From NCBI GenBank assembly GCA_037102815.1, contig BTPP01000006.1, positions 2,356,001 through 2,420,000 on the forward strand: DNA of 64,000 nt, read 5' to 3'. Every line of letters begins with the position of its first letter. The first letter of the stretch is position 1. This DNA is from Neurospora intermedia. Lineage: Eukaryota; Ascomycota; Sordariomycetes; Sordariales; Sordariaceae. Positions 33,257-43,111 of this stretch are shown here, piece after piece. The translations under genes and the position numbers were made by a program. A model generated the notes under the pieces. That model was given only the letters and a program-made list of their open reading frames with translations, had not been told where the DNA came from and did not search any database.

Positions 33257-36200
33257 CTACCTCCCAGCAGCCGGGATGGCGGGACCGGTGGAAGTCGAAA
33301 CAGCGCCAGCAACTTGCGTGGCATCTCGTCCGCCTTTCCCTCGATCTCTTCCCCTATCTCTCCTCCTCGGGTGGCTGCTTCCTTCTCCGCCGTCTGCCTT
33401 TCTGGAATGCTGTTGTGGCGCTGCTGCTCCACCATGGCCCTTTGGACCTGTTGGTATCGCTGGTGTTGCAGAAGTTGACGCAGCAGCAGCGATGACAGCT
33501 CCTTTTCCGTCGCCGAGGGGTGGCCCATCTTTCTTACCACTTGGACCTCCTTTTCCTCGCCCACCTCTTCCTTCACCCTTCCGTTCTCCCGTCTTAGCTT
33601 CACCACCTCCCGGCTTTCCGGTGCCCTTCGCAGTGGCATCTCCGCCAGCCTTTGAACTTTCGCCACCATTGACAGTGTCTCTGCCTCTTCCCTTGCCCCT
33701 TGCCTTGTCGCCCTTCTCCTTCCTCTCCTCTTTCTCTGTAGCCTTTCTCTTCCTCTCCTCTTCCTCTTCTTGTAACCGCTTGCTCTCGGCATCCCACCAT
33801 TCTTGGAACGCCTGCTCCTCTTGAATTTCTTGCAAGGACCTCTTAGACATAGCACCCTTGATCCGCTCTTGCTCGAGCTTCTGTTGCAAAATGATCTCCT
33901 CCATGCTAAAGCCGAGCAAATGCTCGTCCTTGCGCGCAGGAGCAATATATACCTTGGAGTGTGGGACGATTGGTTTGCTGGAAGAGTCTCCGAGGCTTGG
34001 GAACTGCTGGGCTGAAGGTTGGGGACTCGGACGGGGGGCTGAGGAAGAGGAGAGTGTGGGTGTCGACTTAGACTTGGGATTAGGGTTAGCGGTATGAACA
34101 CTGTTGTTGCTTGACGTCCGCTGACCGGCAAATCGCGTGTCTGGCGATGCTGTCCTTCGGACGACGGGTGTAGCCTCTGCTGCAACCAGTGGCTTGGCGA
34201 CTGGTGAAGATGACACAGGAGGATTGATCTGTGGTGGCGCTGGCTTGGCTTTGCTGGCAGTAACCATCTTCCATGGAGGCGGCGCCTTCGATTCAGTGTC
34301 ACCCCATGCCGGCTTGTTTGCAAGGGAAGCCTTGGCAAAGTGCAAAGCTGCCTGAGCTGCCGCCTGTTCCTGCTGCTGTTTCTTCCTCTCCTTCTGAGAC
34401 AGCTTGGGCTGTGCAACCTTTGGCGCCGATGTCCCTTCCTTGCCCGTCTGCTGTTGCTGTTGTGCAGCCAAACCCTCTGATAGGGCTGACCGACCTGCTG
34501 CAACTGGCGTACTCGTGGTTTCCAATTGGATGATATCCCGCAAGCCAACCTTCGAGGCCGGCATCGGGGCGTTCGCCCATGGAACTCCTCCGGCTTTCGT
34601 CGCTGGCGGTGTTCCGGCCTGCAAAGAACTGCGTGATGCCATGGCAGGCGACTGCCCACTCCGTATCGGAGCTTTGCCCTTCCATGAACTGCCTAGTGTC
34701 GGGAACTGGTCCTTATCCACTGCCGAACTAGAGACCTTGGGAGCCTTGGCACCAAGGGGCGTACTGAGCGTAGCCGGACCGTCTTCTTCTTCCATATCAA
34801 AGATGAGATCGGCTTGCGAGGTCTTTGGCTTCAACTCGGGGCTATGACCAAACGGTTCATTCCTGGCAGCCTTTGACGCTCTCCTAGTTTTGTCAGCAGC
34901 AGGCGTAGACGCTGATGCATCATCAACGCCACTGGTACCCTTGCCTTTGAAGGCCGTGGAAAGCTTTCGATCATCTTCCCTTGAAGCTCTGAACGCAATT
35001 TCCTTAACCCTGATCTGCCTCTCTTCATCGATATCCTGAGCAAGCTCTGGGTGAGCTTCATGAAGCAGCATCTCAGATCTGCCACTCCTTACAAACGGCG
35101 ACTGGGCAGCCTGGTTGTCACGAACAATCGCGTCTAGCTCCAGAAGCAGGTCATCGTCCAACTCATCAAGCAGGTGATTTTCGAGCATTGACTCCAGCTG
35201 TAAGCAAATGTACTCCAGCCCGGCATCTCTAAACTCGGTGATAGAGCATGGGCTGATGGCATTAAGGAAGTTGGCAATGTTGCGAATGTTGGCAAATCTT
35301 CCCATGATGGTCTGGCAGATTTGTGACAGCCTGTCCAGCATTAGGTAGTTGGCCATAGACATCACATCCATGACAAGGTCAAGGAAATCCGCGAACGTGT
35401 CACACATGGTGGGGTCAAACAGCTCCGCGCCGTAGTCGCCATAAAGATACCGAAGCACGTAGGCGAACGCACCGGGTTCCATGTGCTTGAGATCAATCCC
35501 GATCCTCTCGTTCTCCCTTTCTGCTTCTTCTCGACGCGTAGCCAGCCAAATGCCCCTGGATCGTCCGTGGAAAAGCACCTGGAACCAAGGACATCTCTGA
35601 CACAAAAAGGAGCTGTGGACGGCAACTTCCCGGCCGTCGAGTTCAAGAATGATATCGCCGTCGTCAAAGAAGGTGCGGTCCTTGATGGCTAGTCGAAAAT
35701 CTTCATCCATGCATTTCTTGGGGTCGACCTGCAGCCGGGCCGCTGCCTCAAGATTATGCATGTTGAGACGAGTGGCAAGCCTCATGACCTCCTGGCGAAC
35801 CTGACGATATCTGTAGGCCAATGGCGGGGCTTGACGTGTAAAGTTCCATGCCGGTATCACCTTGTCCTCGTACGTGAAGTGAACGAAGTTGAGCAAGGTA
35901 ATCACATCCAAGCCCTGAAAGATAAGCAAAGGCTTTCCATCCATATTGCTGATCGTAAATGCTTCGTGCTGAACATCAGAGCTAACCCTTCGCCATTGGG
36001 CCAGAGCATGCCGTATTACGGAACTTCGGGCGGAGAGGAGCCAGGCGTGAACTGGAATCCGAATATCCGGAAGCGATGAGCTGCATACCAGGGCGTCCAA
36101 TGGCTGGTGAAGATGATTCCATTCCACGAGGTACGACTCCAAATCCTCTTCCAGATCCGAGGATTTGAGCACTTCATATGCGACGGATCCAAGGTTGGAC

Positions 36201-38311
36201 TTTAGTGTCTCATTCCCCCAGAATTTGACCTTTTCCTTATTCCTGACTCTCGGCTTCGGCTCAGATGCGCTAAAACCCGCCAGAGGATTGAGTGGTGCCA
36301 CATCCTTCCAAAGAGACTGCTCAGAAACCACGAGCTGTTCCTTCAATACATCCAAGTCTCGGCGAACCGCAGCAAACGCACCGAAAGGTGATGCTCTTAC
36401 TGCGGCAACCTTTGTGATATGCGGCACTCTTTGAAATTTGAAGTCGTTGCGCTTTGATTCCGAAGACCACGAATAGGCGTCTTTGACCTTTGCTCGCTTG
36501 ATGCGGCGCCAAACGGCTCCAGAGTGGGTGCTGATGATAACCGAGCCATATTCACCCACTCCAACCGATCGCACTCCATCCTTTCTGGCGCTCCAGATAC
36601 ATTGCGGCTGGGTTACAGCACCCTTGATCTTGGAAGGATTGGTGGTAGAGGTTGCCGGTGGGTTCGTCTCCATCTTGTGGTCCAAATGCATGGTGAACAG
36701 ATCTCCACGCTTTGTCAAAGCGGCAATCGTCTCTCCACCGGACGTGATATAGGAGATCTGGCTCCTACCTGGCTCATATCGATTGGACATGGAAAGATGG
36801 CCAATCGTATCCATGCTCGCAAAGGGAAACTTGACGATATTGTATCCGTAACCAGTGAACACGCAGACTGTGTAGTTCTGGAGAAGAACTGTTGTCGCCT
36901 TGTCGATAGCCGAGACCATGACAATCGGCGACGAGAAGAGTGAAGCTGCCACCTTTCTCGGGGTCTGCTGATATTCGAGGGATCTCGAATCCGAATCCAT
37001 CAGAGCCAGTTGGCCAACATTCTTACCCCAGCAATAGAGGGAGATGCCGGTGTGAGCAACTGAATGGATTGAGGAAGCAGCAATACCCTGGATACTCTCC
37101 TTTTTCAAGGAGCTGAATACCTGCCGCGGCGTGGTGCTTATGGGGTCTTCATCCTTTTTGGTCGGCTCAGGAAGAGTATAGCCTAGCTGGGAGTGGGCAT
37201 TGCTACCCCAGGTCCATAGAGCTCTACTCTCATCAAGAGCCATGGTGTGGTTCTGTCCGAGCGCGACCTGGATGATCTTTTTGTCGGCCAGGGGTCCTTG
37301 AACGGGGGTGAACTTGAAGCGGGTATTTTCGTCACCAAGTCCTAGTCGTCCACCTCGGCCAACACCGCTAACATACAGATTCGAGACGGGGTCCGTCGTG
37401 AGAACGGCGCTGTGAAGTTTCGACATGACCACATCCTCGATAACAATCGGTCGGTTCAAAACAAGAGCTGGAATGTCCCTCAGGTTTTGGGCAGTGGTAC
37501 CTTCTAATCCAGCACTCTCTAGGTACTCGTTGTAGAATCGCTGAAGCAAATGCGCCGGCCGCTCAAGGTAAACACGCTCGGGAAACTGACGGTCATCCTG
37601 ATCTCCAAGGCCCAATGTCAGGTTCCGATTGCTTCCAAAGGTGTAAAGATCCTCGCCAAGGGCACCGTGCCTGGATTTTCTGGAAACGCTCTCCTGAGCC
37701 ACCTCGGCTTCGTTGTCTGACCCGTCCTCTTCCTCCTGCGCGCCTCCCAGTTCCCGAAGAGCTATCAAGTCCCGCTCACCAATGGTCGCGTTGTACAAGT
37801 CGAAAGGGCTATTGCCTTCGTGATCCTTGGTCTTGATCAGCTGTCCAACCCGAAGAAACGATGCTGTAGGTCCTGCCAAGACCCTCCGTTCTTTAGCCAG
37901 CAGCATCCGGGCAATCGAGATGTTCCCTGCGTATAATGCACGGTGAAGGGCATTCCAGCCACTCTCGGGGTCTTGGGCGTGTATATCAATGGCGGGGTGC
38001 TCGATCAGGGCTTCGGCGAAGGAAACGGCGTTCTTGGTTGTCGAGGAGGCGGCGCGCAGAAGGAGGGTAAGGCCAACATGGTCGCGACTGTTGACATCGA
38101 TTCGAGAGAGTGCGCCGTTGGGCTGTTTGCGCGACTTGCCCGTCGGACGGGGCGATGTACCGAGACTGCCAGCGCCGCCGGCTTGGCCCGGGGTTATGTT
38201 GCTGCTCCGGCCGGCCGGTTGGGGGCCGTGGGCAGCGAGGGAGAGGAGGCGTCGAAATTTTTCGACATCGTCTTCCCAATAGTATTTCCAAAGGAGATGC
38301 GTCTGCGTCAT
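33257..38311 (-). CDS. Ankyrin/RCC1/BTB multidomain protein (Btb3/IBtk-like)
   Basis: Intronless, 1684 aa. Domain order: ankyrin repeats at about 70-170 (NSRDHVGLTLLLRAA, WNALHRALYAGNISIARMLL, HEGNSPFDLYN) and RCC1 repeats at about 220-430 (LYTFGSNRNLTLGLGD, LYVSGVGRGGRLGLGD, LWTWGSNAHSQLGY, LYCWGKNVGQ). A BTB domain at about 740 (LVCSSSLPDIRIPVHAWLL) is followed by a second, stronger BTB at about 884-955 (DGDIILELDGREVAVHSSFL, FAYVLRYLYGDYG). A long disordered tail follows, with a conserved SMEEIILQQ / RSLQEIQEEQAFQEWW block near 1490 and a Lys/Arg/Gly-rich end. This order matches the IBtk/Btb3 family, whose members act as cullin-3 substrate adaptors, so a role in ubiquitination is likely (from family knowledge). 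The open frame continues 25 codons upstream to 38386. I chose the Met at 38311 (MTQTHLLWKYYWEDD) because family-like sequence begins there. Confidence 0.9.
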   Translation of the reverse strand: MTQTHLLWKYYWEDDVEKFRRLLSLAAHGPQPAGRSSNITPGQAGGAGSLGTSPRPTGKSRKQPNGALSRIDVNSRDHVGLTLLLRAASSTTKNAVSFAEALIEHPAIDIHAQDPESGWNALHRALYAGNISIARMLLAKERRVLAGPTASFLRVGQLIKTKDHEGNSPFDLYNATIGERDLIALRELGGAQEEEDGSDNEAEVAQESVSRKSRHGALGEDLYTFGSNRNLTLGLGDQDDRQFPERVYLERPAHLLQRFYNEYLESAGLEGTTAQNLRDIPALVLNRPIVIEDVVMSKLHSAVLTTDPVSNLYVSGVGRGGRLGLGDENTRFKFTPVQGPLADKKIIQVALGQNHTMALDESRALWTWGSNAHSQLGYTLPEPTKKDEDPISTTPRQVFSSLKKESIQGIAASSIHSVAHTGISLYCWGKNVGQLALMDSDSRSLEYQQTPRKVAASLFSSPIVMVSAIDKATTVLLQNYTVCVFTGYGYNIVKFPFASMDTIGHLSMSNRYEPGRSQISYITSGGETIAALTKRGDLFTMHLDHKMETNPPATSTTNPSKIKGAVTQPQCIWSARKDGVRSVGVGEYGSVIISTHSGAVWRRIKRAKVKDAYSWSSESKRNDFKFQRVPHITKVAAVRASPFGAFAAVRRDLDVLKEQLVVSEQSLWKDVAPLNPLAGFSASEPKPRVRNKEKVKFWGNETLKSNLGSVAYEVLKSSDLEEDLESYLVEWNHLHQPLDALVCSSSLPDIRIPVHAWLLSARSSVIRHALAQWRRVSSDVQHEAFTISNMDGKPLLIFQGLDVITLLNFVHFTYEDKVIPAWNFTRQAPPLAYRYRQVRQEVMRLATRLNMHNLEAAARLQVDPKKCMDEDFRLAIKDRTFFDDGDIILELDGREVAVHSSFLCQRCPWFQVLFHGRSRGIWLATRREEAERENERIGIDLKHMEPGAFAYVLRYLYGDYGAELFDPTMCDTFADFLDLVMDVMSMANYLMLDRLSQICQTIMGRFANIRNIANFLNAISPCSITEFRDAGLEYICLQLESMLENHLLDELDDDLLLELDAIVRDNQAAQSPFVRSGRSEMLLHEAHPELAQDIDEERQIRVKEIAFRASREDDRKLSTAFKGKGTSGVDDASASTPAADKTRRASKAARNEPFGHSPELKPKTSQADLIFDMEEEDGPATLSTPLGAKAPKVSSSAVDKDQFPTLGSSWKGKAPIRSGQSPAMASRSSLQAGTPPATKAGGVPWANAPMPASKVGLRDIIQLETTSTPVAAGRSALSEGLAAQQQQQTGKEGTSAPKVAQPKLSQKERKKQQQEQAAAQAALHFAKASLANKPAWGDTESKAPPPWKMVTASKAKPAPPQINPPVSSSPVAKPLVAAEATPVVRRTASPDTRFAGQRTSSNNSVHTANPNPKSKSTPTLSSSSAPRPSPQPSAQQFPSLGDSSSKPIVPHSKVYIAPARKDEHLLGFSMEEIILQQKLEQERIKGAMSKRSLQEIQEEQAFQEWWDAESKRLQEEEEERKRKATEKEERKEKGDKARGKGRGRDTVNGGESSKAGGDATAKGTGKPGGGEAKTGERKGEGRGGRGKGGPSGKKDGPPLGDGKGAVIAAAASTSATPAIPTGPKGHGGAAAPQQHSRKADGGEGSSHPRRRDRGRDRGKGGRDATQVAGAVSTSTGPAIPAAGR

Positions 38312-39895
38312 TAGTAGCCGGATGGGCGGCGGGAAGTCCCTCGGACACGCTTCGATGGCACCTCGCTGTGATTCGCACTGGATCACGGCTTGTTTAAAGG
38401 TGCGTTATGAAGCGTAGGAAAGACGTCCACCGGAAAGGATGACGGTCGAGCTCTTTCGGGTGTCCCAGTCACAGTGTGTGTGTGTGTGTGTGTGTATGTG
38501 TGCCGCGGGTTTGTGAGGGTGGCGACTTGGCTGTTGGGCGATTGGACGGTCGGACAGGTTCTTGTGTTTCTCAGGGGCGACGACGTGTGGAAGCTAGCGA
38601 AGGGCAAAGCGATATGGTTGGTGCGGTGTGTTCCTCGCTGGTCGGAAGTGGTGTAGAAAGAAGTGAAAGTTGGGGAGATGAGATGCCACAAGTTGCGGAG
38701 GTGGAGGAGCGCGGGAGATAAAAGGAAGTACACATAGACCGGAGGCGGGTAAGAGCACCGATCGGATCTCTCCTTCGGCCAGAGGTCGTCGCCAACTGTT
38801 CCATGTCAGTGTCACTGTCAAGGCCATACAACAATACTAAGGGAACCAAAGTGGAAGGTAGCCAGCCCCGCCCGCTCTGGACATGGCGTTCTGTGCACAA
38901 CCAATCACAGCCCTTTATTGACACTCATGCGCGATCGACGGGATGACAGATAAGATAAGCGAAGCAGAGTTCCCCTCCATCATCAACAAGTCTGAATCTG
39001 GGCTGGAGGTTGATGATGGGAGGCACATGCTCGTGTAACGGATGTAACTGGATCTGACATTGGATCTGGTGATAGGAAGGGAAGTAGGGCTGAAGTATGG
39101 GAGGTTACTTTGTTGTCTTTGATCGCTTTCAAGGGAATGACATGGATGGGATTGATGGACCGAGGGACCCAACCCCAACTGATAGGTGGTATAAACCAAG
39201 CCCCGCCAGTTGCTAAGTCAGTGTATCCGTAGAGGTTCGTGCGCAGATCCCATAAAGTGTGGAAGCACATGTCAAAGAAGATGTACAATGCCAGTCACCG
39301 CTAGGGCCATCCATACACCGCGGCTCAAATGGAGCTTCTTCATGTTCTCGCCTTCCTTGAGGGCCTACCCTATCGTCGAGGGAGCTAAGTATGCAAACGT
39401 GAAAGACAAGACCCCAATTCCCAAGTCAATCTTTCGAAAACCCCATTAGGTAATGGTCCTGACGTTAGCTTTCCCGCCGGGCCCGTTACCGTACATAGTA
39501 CCTACACTAAGTAGTGATTTGCGCCATGGAAGATGGAAGGGAAGGGTCTTCGTTGGCGGGAGTAGGGAAGAGCTCCGATGCCGCTTCCAGTTAGCGACCC
39601 GTTAAGGACGGGAGCAAAGAGTCACTGTGGAGGTCTTGAAGCGCTGGGACTGCCGCCAAATCCGACCATGGTAGGCTGACTGTTATCCACTTGGACGCTA
39701 CCTCCCGTCTATCAATCCGGCCTTGACTCCCCGGGTCCGGACCTTCAACGAATTCGCCAAGTGACGACAGAGGCACTTTGTTTAGTGTACCTAATTTTTT
39801 TTTCCCTCCCATCTCTTCCACTTCAACCTTGGTTTGATTGCGCCCCTTTTCTTCTGGATCTTCTGTTCTTGGTTCTATATACATACTAGTTCAAA
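38312..39895. promoter_or_regulatory. Divergent upstream region (BTB/RCC1 gene and oxodicarboxylate carrier)
   Basis: 1.6 kb between two divergent starts. It includes a TG dinucleotide repeat at about 38474-38502, a pyrimidine-rich stretch just before the carrier ATG (39790-39840) and a TTCTATATACATA sequence about 15 bases before it. No gene was recognised. Confidence 0.5.
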
Positions 39896-41268
39896 ATGGC
39901 GTCCGAGCAAGCCCCCCTCCCTTTTGGCTACACCTTCGCGGCCGGTAAGTCTTGTTGTCCCTCTCCGATTTTGAAGCTTCCACGAGCTCCGGCGCGCAAT
40001 TGACACTCGTGTCGCAAACACCATGGACCAATGCTAACCGTGAATTTCCGTCCTTAGGTGCCATCGCTGGTGTTTCTGAAGCAAGTCCCTTTCCGAAAAT
40101 GTACCCGAATCGCTCGTCTGTGTTGTGTAACTAACCAGAGCCTTGCGCTGGCTGGTCTTTAGATTTTGGTTATGTACGTTTCGAATGCCCCGCCGCCGGT
40201 GCCCCCAGTGGTCGCGTGCTCTTTGCCATAAGCTCCCAGGACTAACACATACTGTCACAACAGGTATCCTCTTGATGTCCTGAAGACCAGAATGTGAGCG
40301 CAACCACCTGCCATATCTCGACGACACCTCGAGCACCTATCGCGGCCACCGCGCCCCAATGCGCTTCTCCCGAAGCTAACCACTTACACCGCCAGCCAAC
40401 TTCAGACCGGCAAGCCCACCGCGGGCGCCGACCACTACAATGGCATGCTTGACTGCTTCAAGAAGATCGTCAAGAACGAGGGGTATGCTTTTTGTTCCAC
40501 AGAGCTTGGGTTGTATGGCGCGAGTTGACACCTTTCTTCCATAGCCCCTCCCGCCTTTACCGCGGCATCACTGCCCCCATCTTGATGGAGGCTCCCAAGC
40601 GTGCCACCAAGTTCGCCGCCAACGACAAGTGGGGCAAGTTCTACCGCGACCTTTTTGGCCAGCAGCAGATGACCCAAGGTCTTTCCGTCCTTACCGGTGC
40701 CTCCGCCGGTGCCACCGAGGCCTTCATCGTCGTCCCCTTCGAGCTCGTCAAGATCCGTCTCCAAGACAAGGCCTCGGCCGGCAAGTACAACGGCATGGTT
40801 GATGTCGTCGTCAAGACGGTGCGCAACGAGGGTCTCCTCGCCATGTACAACGGTCTCGAGTCGACCCTCTGGCGCCACATCCTCTGGAACGCCGGTTACT
40901 TTGGCTGCATCTTCCAGGTCCGCCAGCTCATCCCCAAGGCCGAGACCAAGAAGGGCCAGACCATCAATGATATCATTGCCGGTACCGTTGGTGGTACTGT
41001 CGGTACCATCTTCAACACCCCCATGGACGTCGTCAAGAGCCGTATCCAGAACACCGTCAAGGTGCCCGGCCAGGTGCCCAAGTACAACTGGGCCTGGCCC
41101 GCCGTCCTGACCGTCTTCAAGGAGGAAGGTTTCGGCGCTCTTTACAAGGGCTTCATCCCCAAGGTCCTCAGACTTGGCCCCGGTGGTGGTATCCTCCTCG
41201 TGGTTTACACCGGTGTTATGGATATGTTCCGCAAGATGAGAGACGAGCGCCTTGGCAAGCAGCTCTAA
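39896..41268 (+). CDS. ODC1: Mitochondrial 2-oxodicarboxylate carrier (Odc1/Odc2 type)
   Basis: Inner-membrane carrier exchanging 2-oxoadipate/2-oxoglutarate, linked to lysine and glutamate metabolism. Six exons: 39896..39944, 40058..40080, 40163..40173, 40264..40293, 40396..40482 and 40545..41268, giving 307 aa, normal for the family. The three mitochondrial-carrier signatures are present: YPLDVLKTR, PFELVKIR and TPMDVVKSR, each at the end of the first helix of a repeat. Gly-rich helix pairs (GAIAGVSE, GASAGATEAF, GTVGGTVGTIFN) are also visible. The order ILVMYPLDVLKTRIQLQTG, YRGITAPILMEAPKRATKF and WAWPAVLTVFKEEGF fits Odc1/2 rather than ADP/ATP carriers. Odd features are that the second intron starts GC (GAA|GCAAGT) and exon 3 is only 11 nt. 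Both are required to keep the conserved first signature in frame. C-rich codon bias (GTC, AAG, GCC) suggests high expression. Confidence 0.93.
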
Positions 41269-43111
41269 GCGATTATTCAAGGAAAAATGACAAACAATGA
41301 GTGCAGAGTGCCCAGCAGGCCTCTTGAAGCGAATTATATATCTTTCGGGGAGGGGGAAATGATGAAACTAAAACATTGCGTGGCTCACACTAACTTCAGT
41401 CATTATATGTATATATATCTCTCTAGCTTGCCATCGCTTGGGTATGTGGGTACGATATCGAGGGATTCTACGACTTGCAAGAAAGCGTCATAGATTGGCT
41501 TCTTCAGTTTCTTCACCTTCTTCGGTTCGGGATGGCCAGCCAAAAGCAATGAAAGAAGTATATATCACTGGACAACATCTGAGTTTGCATAGTAAAGCAT
41601 AATCACAGGCACAAGATAGCCCGAAACCTGTGGAAGTGAAAAATCTACTTGGCCTTCAAAGTCCCACGCAGCACGCCATGTCTACTGACCCTCGGCATTA
41701 TCTAGTTCCGCGGTCATTGGGTTCCAAGGGACAAGGCAGTCCAAATTTACCTTGATCAATCTCAACTGTCCATTACACCGTTTCGTTTCCCTTAACTTGC
41801 TGGTAACTACCGTCACGCGCATCCAGCGACACCCTTCTCACCCGCACAAACACTTTCAATGAAATGACGATCCACCACGTAAGGGTGTTCCTCCCAAGGC
41901 TTAGACTCAATCAACCGATCAAGTTCCAAAGCCCAATACTTTGTTCATTTTGGGGATAAATATCAGCCGTTTTTTTTCATCCCTTTCCGAAATCAGAAGA
42001 GCCAGAAGCCTGAAATTTTAAAAACAGCACCAAAATGACAAAAACCCCGGCTATGACAACAGTCAAGTAGAGGTATATTCGCTACCTAGAGACAGACGCC
42101 GTGGGAGTTATGTACGTACTACCTGTATAATTACATAGAAAAATGTTGTGTGCAAGAAATGAAAGGAGTTGAACTTATACTCAGATTGCATTTGCTCTTG
42201 TACCAAGTACTAGGTTGGACATGTTCGGTCTATACTTAGAAGCTGGGTGGGGTGGGTAGGCGACGTGTCTAGACTTGTCTAGATGATGGGACGCAACTTG
42301 ATGAATGTGCCTTGTTTCCATTTGGGTGATAAGTCATGATCGATTGGAATTGGTTGATGTCGAGTCTCCCTCTGTGGATACGACGGACTCGGATAGTTGT
42401 GCGTTATGTGCGTACAGATAACCTTTTTATATGTAATCACTAGTGTAGATTACGATTCAATTGTATGCAAACTATGGAGATGAAGTTTCGTATATGGGAG
42501 GTTTGAATGAAGGAGGAGACGAGGTTTTTGGTGGGTGTGGATGGGTACACATTTCTTTTAAAGTCGGGTACTCGTAAGGTTGAACCAGTGAGTAGTGAGC
42601 ATGGCATAATGAGGATCGTGGTTTCGGGGTATATGGTGATGAAGAAAGTCTCTTTTTTTTCATTTTCTTCTTTTCTGTAATTTCCTTGTCTGTGCTTACC
42701 TTCCTCCGTTCGATTTTCGCTGCTTTCCCTTTCTGTTGTGTTATCTTTTCCTGCCTTTAGATTTGGTCTTGTGTCTTTCCTTTGTTTTCTTTCCGCTGTT
42801 TTCTTCTTCCTTACAAATTTTCCCTTGTCGTGATTTCGGAGACATATCTCTATGGTCTTTCTCTCAACGAGTTATTCTTGGATTTTTGATGCTCCTGTTC
42901 TTATTCAGGCCCAGAGAAAGATGCCACTACTACACCTAGTATCTAGAGCTGCGTAGGTGACCGAATGCTCAGGATCGTGTGAGAGTCTGAAAGTTGATTG
43001 AGCCTGGTCCGTCTGAGACTCTCTGCTTAGGTTGGAATCAGAAACATCCGTATGTTCGCAAAGAGACCGCTATCTTTATCTACTCTATCTTCAGTCCTTC
43101 TTCCTGATGTG
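41269..43111. other. Convergent spacer between carrier gene and HET gene
   Basis: 1.8 kb between two stop codons, AT-richer than the genes, with T-rich tracts near 42.65-42.9 kb. No coding or RNA feature was recognised. Confidence 0.55.

Noticed and set aside
34070-34100. GGGATTAGGGTTAG resembling a telomere repeat
   Set aside because: Only about two imperfect units, inside the coding sequence of the BTB/RCC1 gene.
33241-34659. 472-codon minus frame overlapping the BTB/RCC1 gene tail
   Set aside because: Alternative frame of the low-complexity tail, Arg/Gln-rich and domain-free.
40435-41280. 281-codon minus frame across the carrier gene
   Set aside because: Antisense shadow of the strongly codon-biased carrier; the plus-strand protein has all three family signatures.
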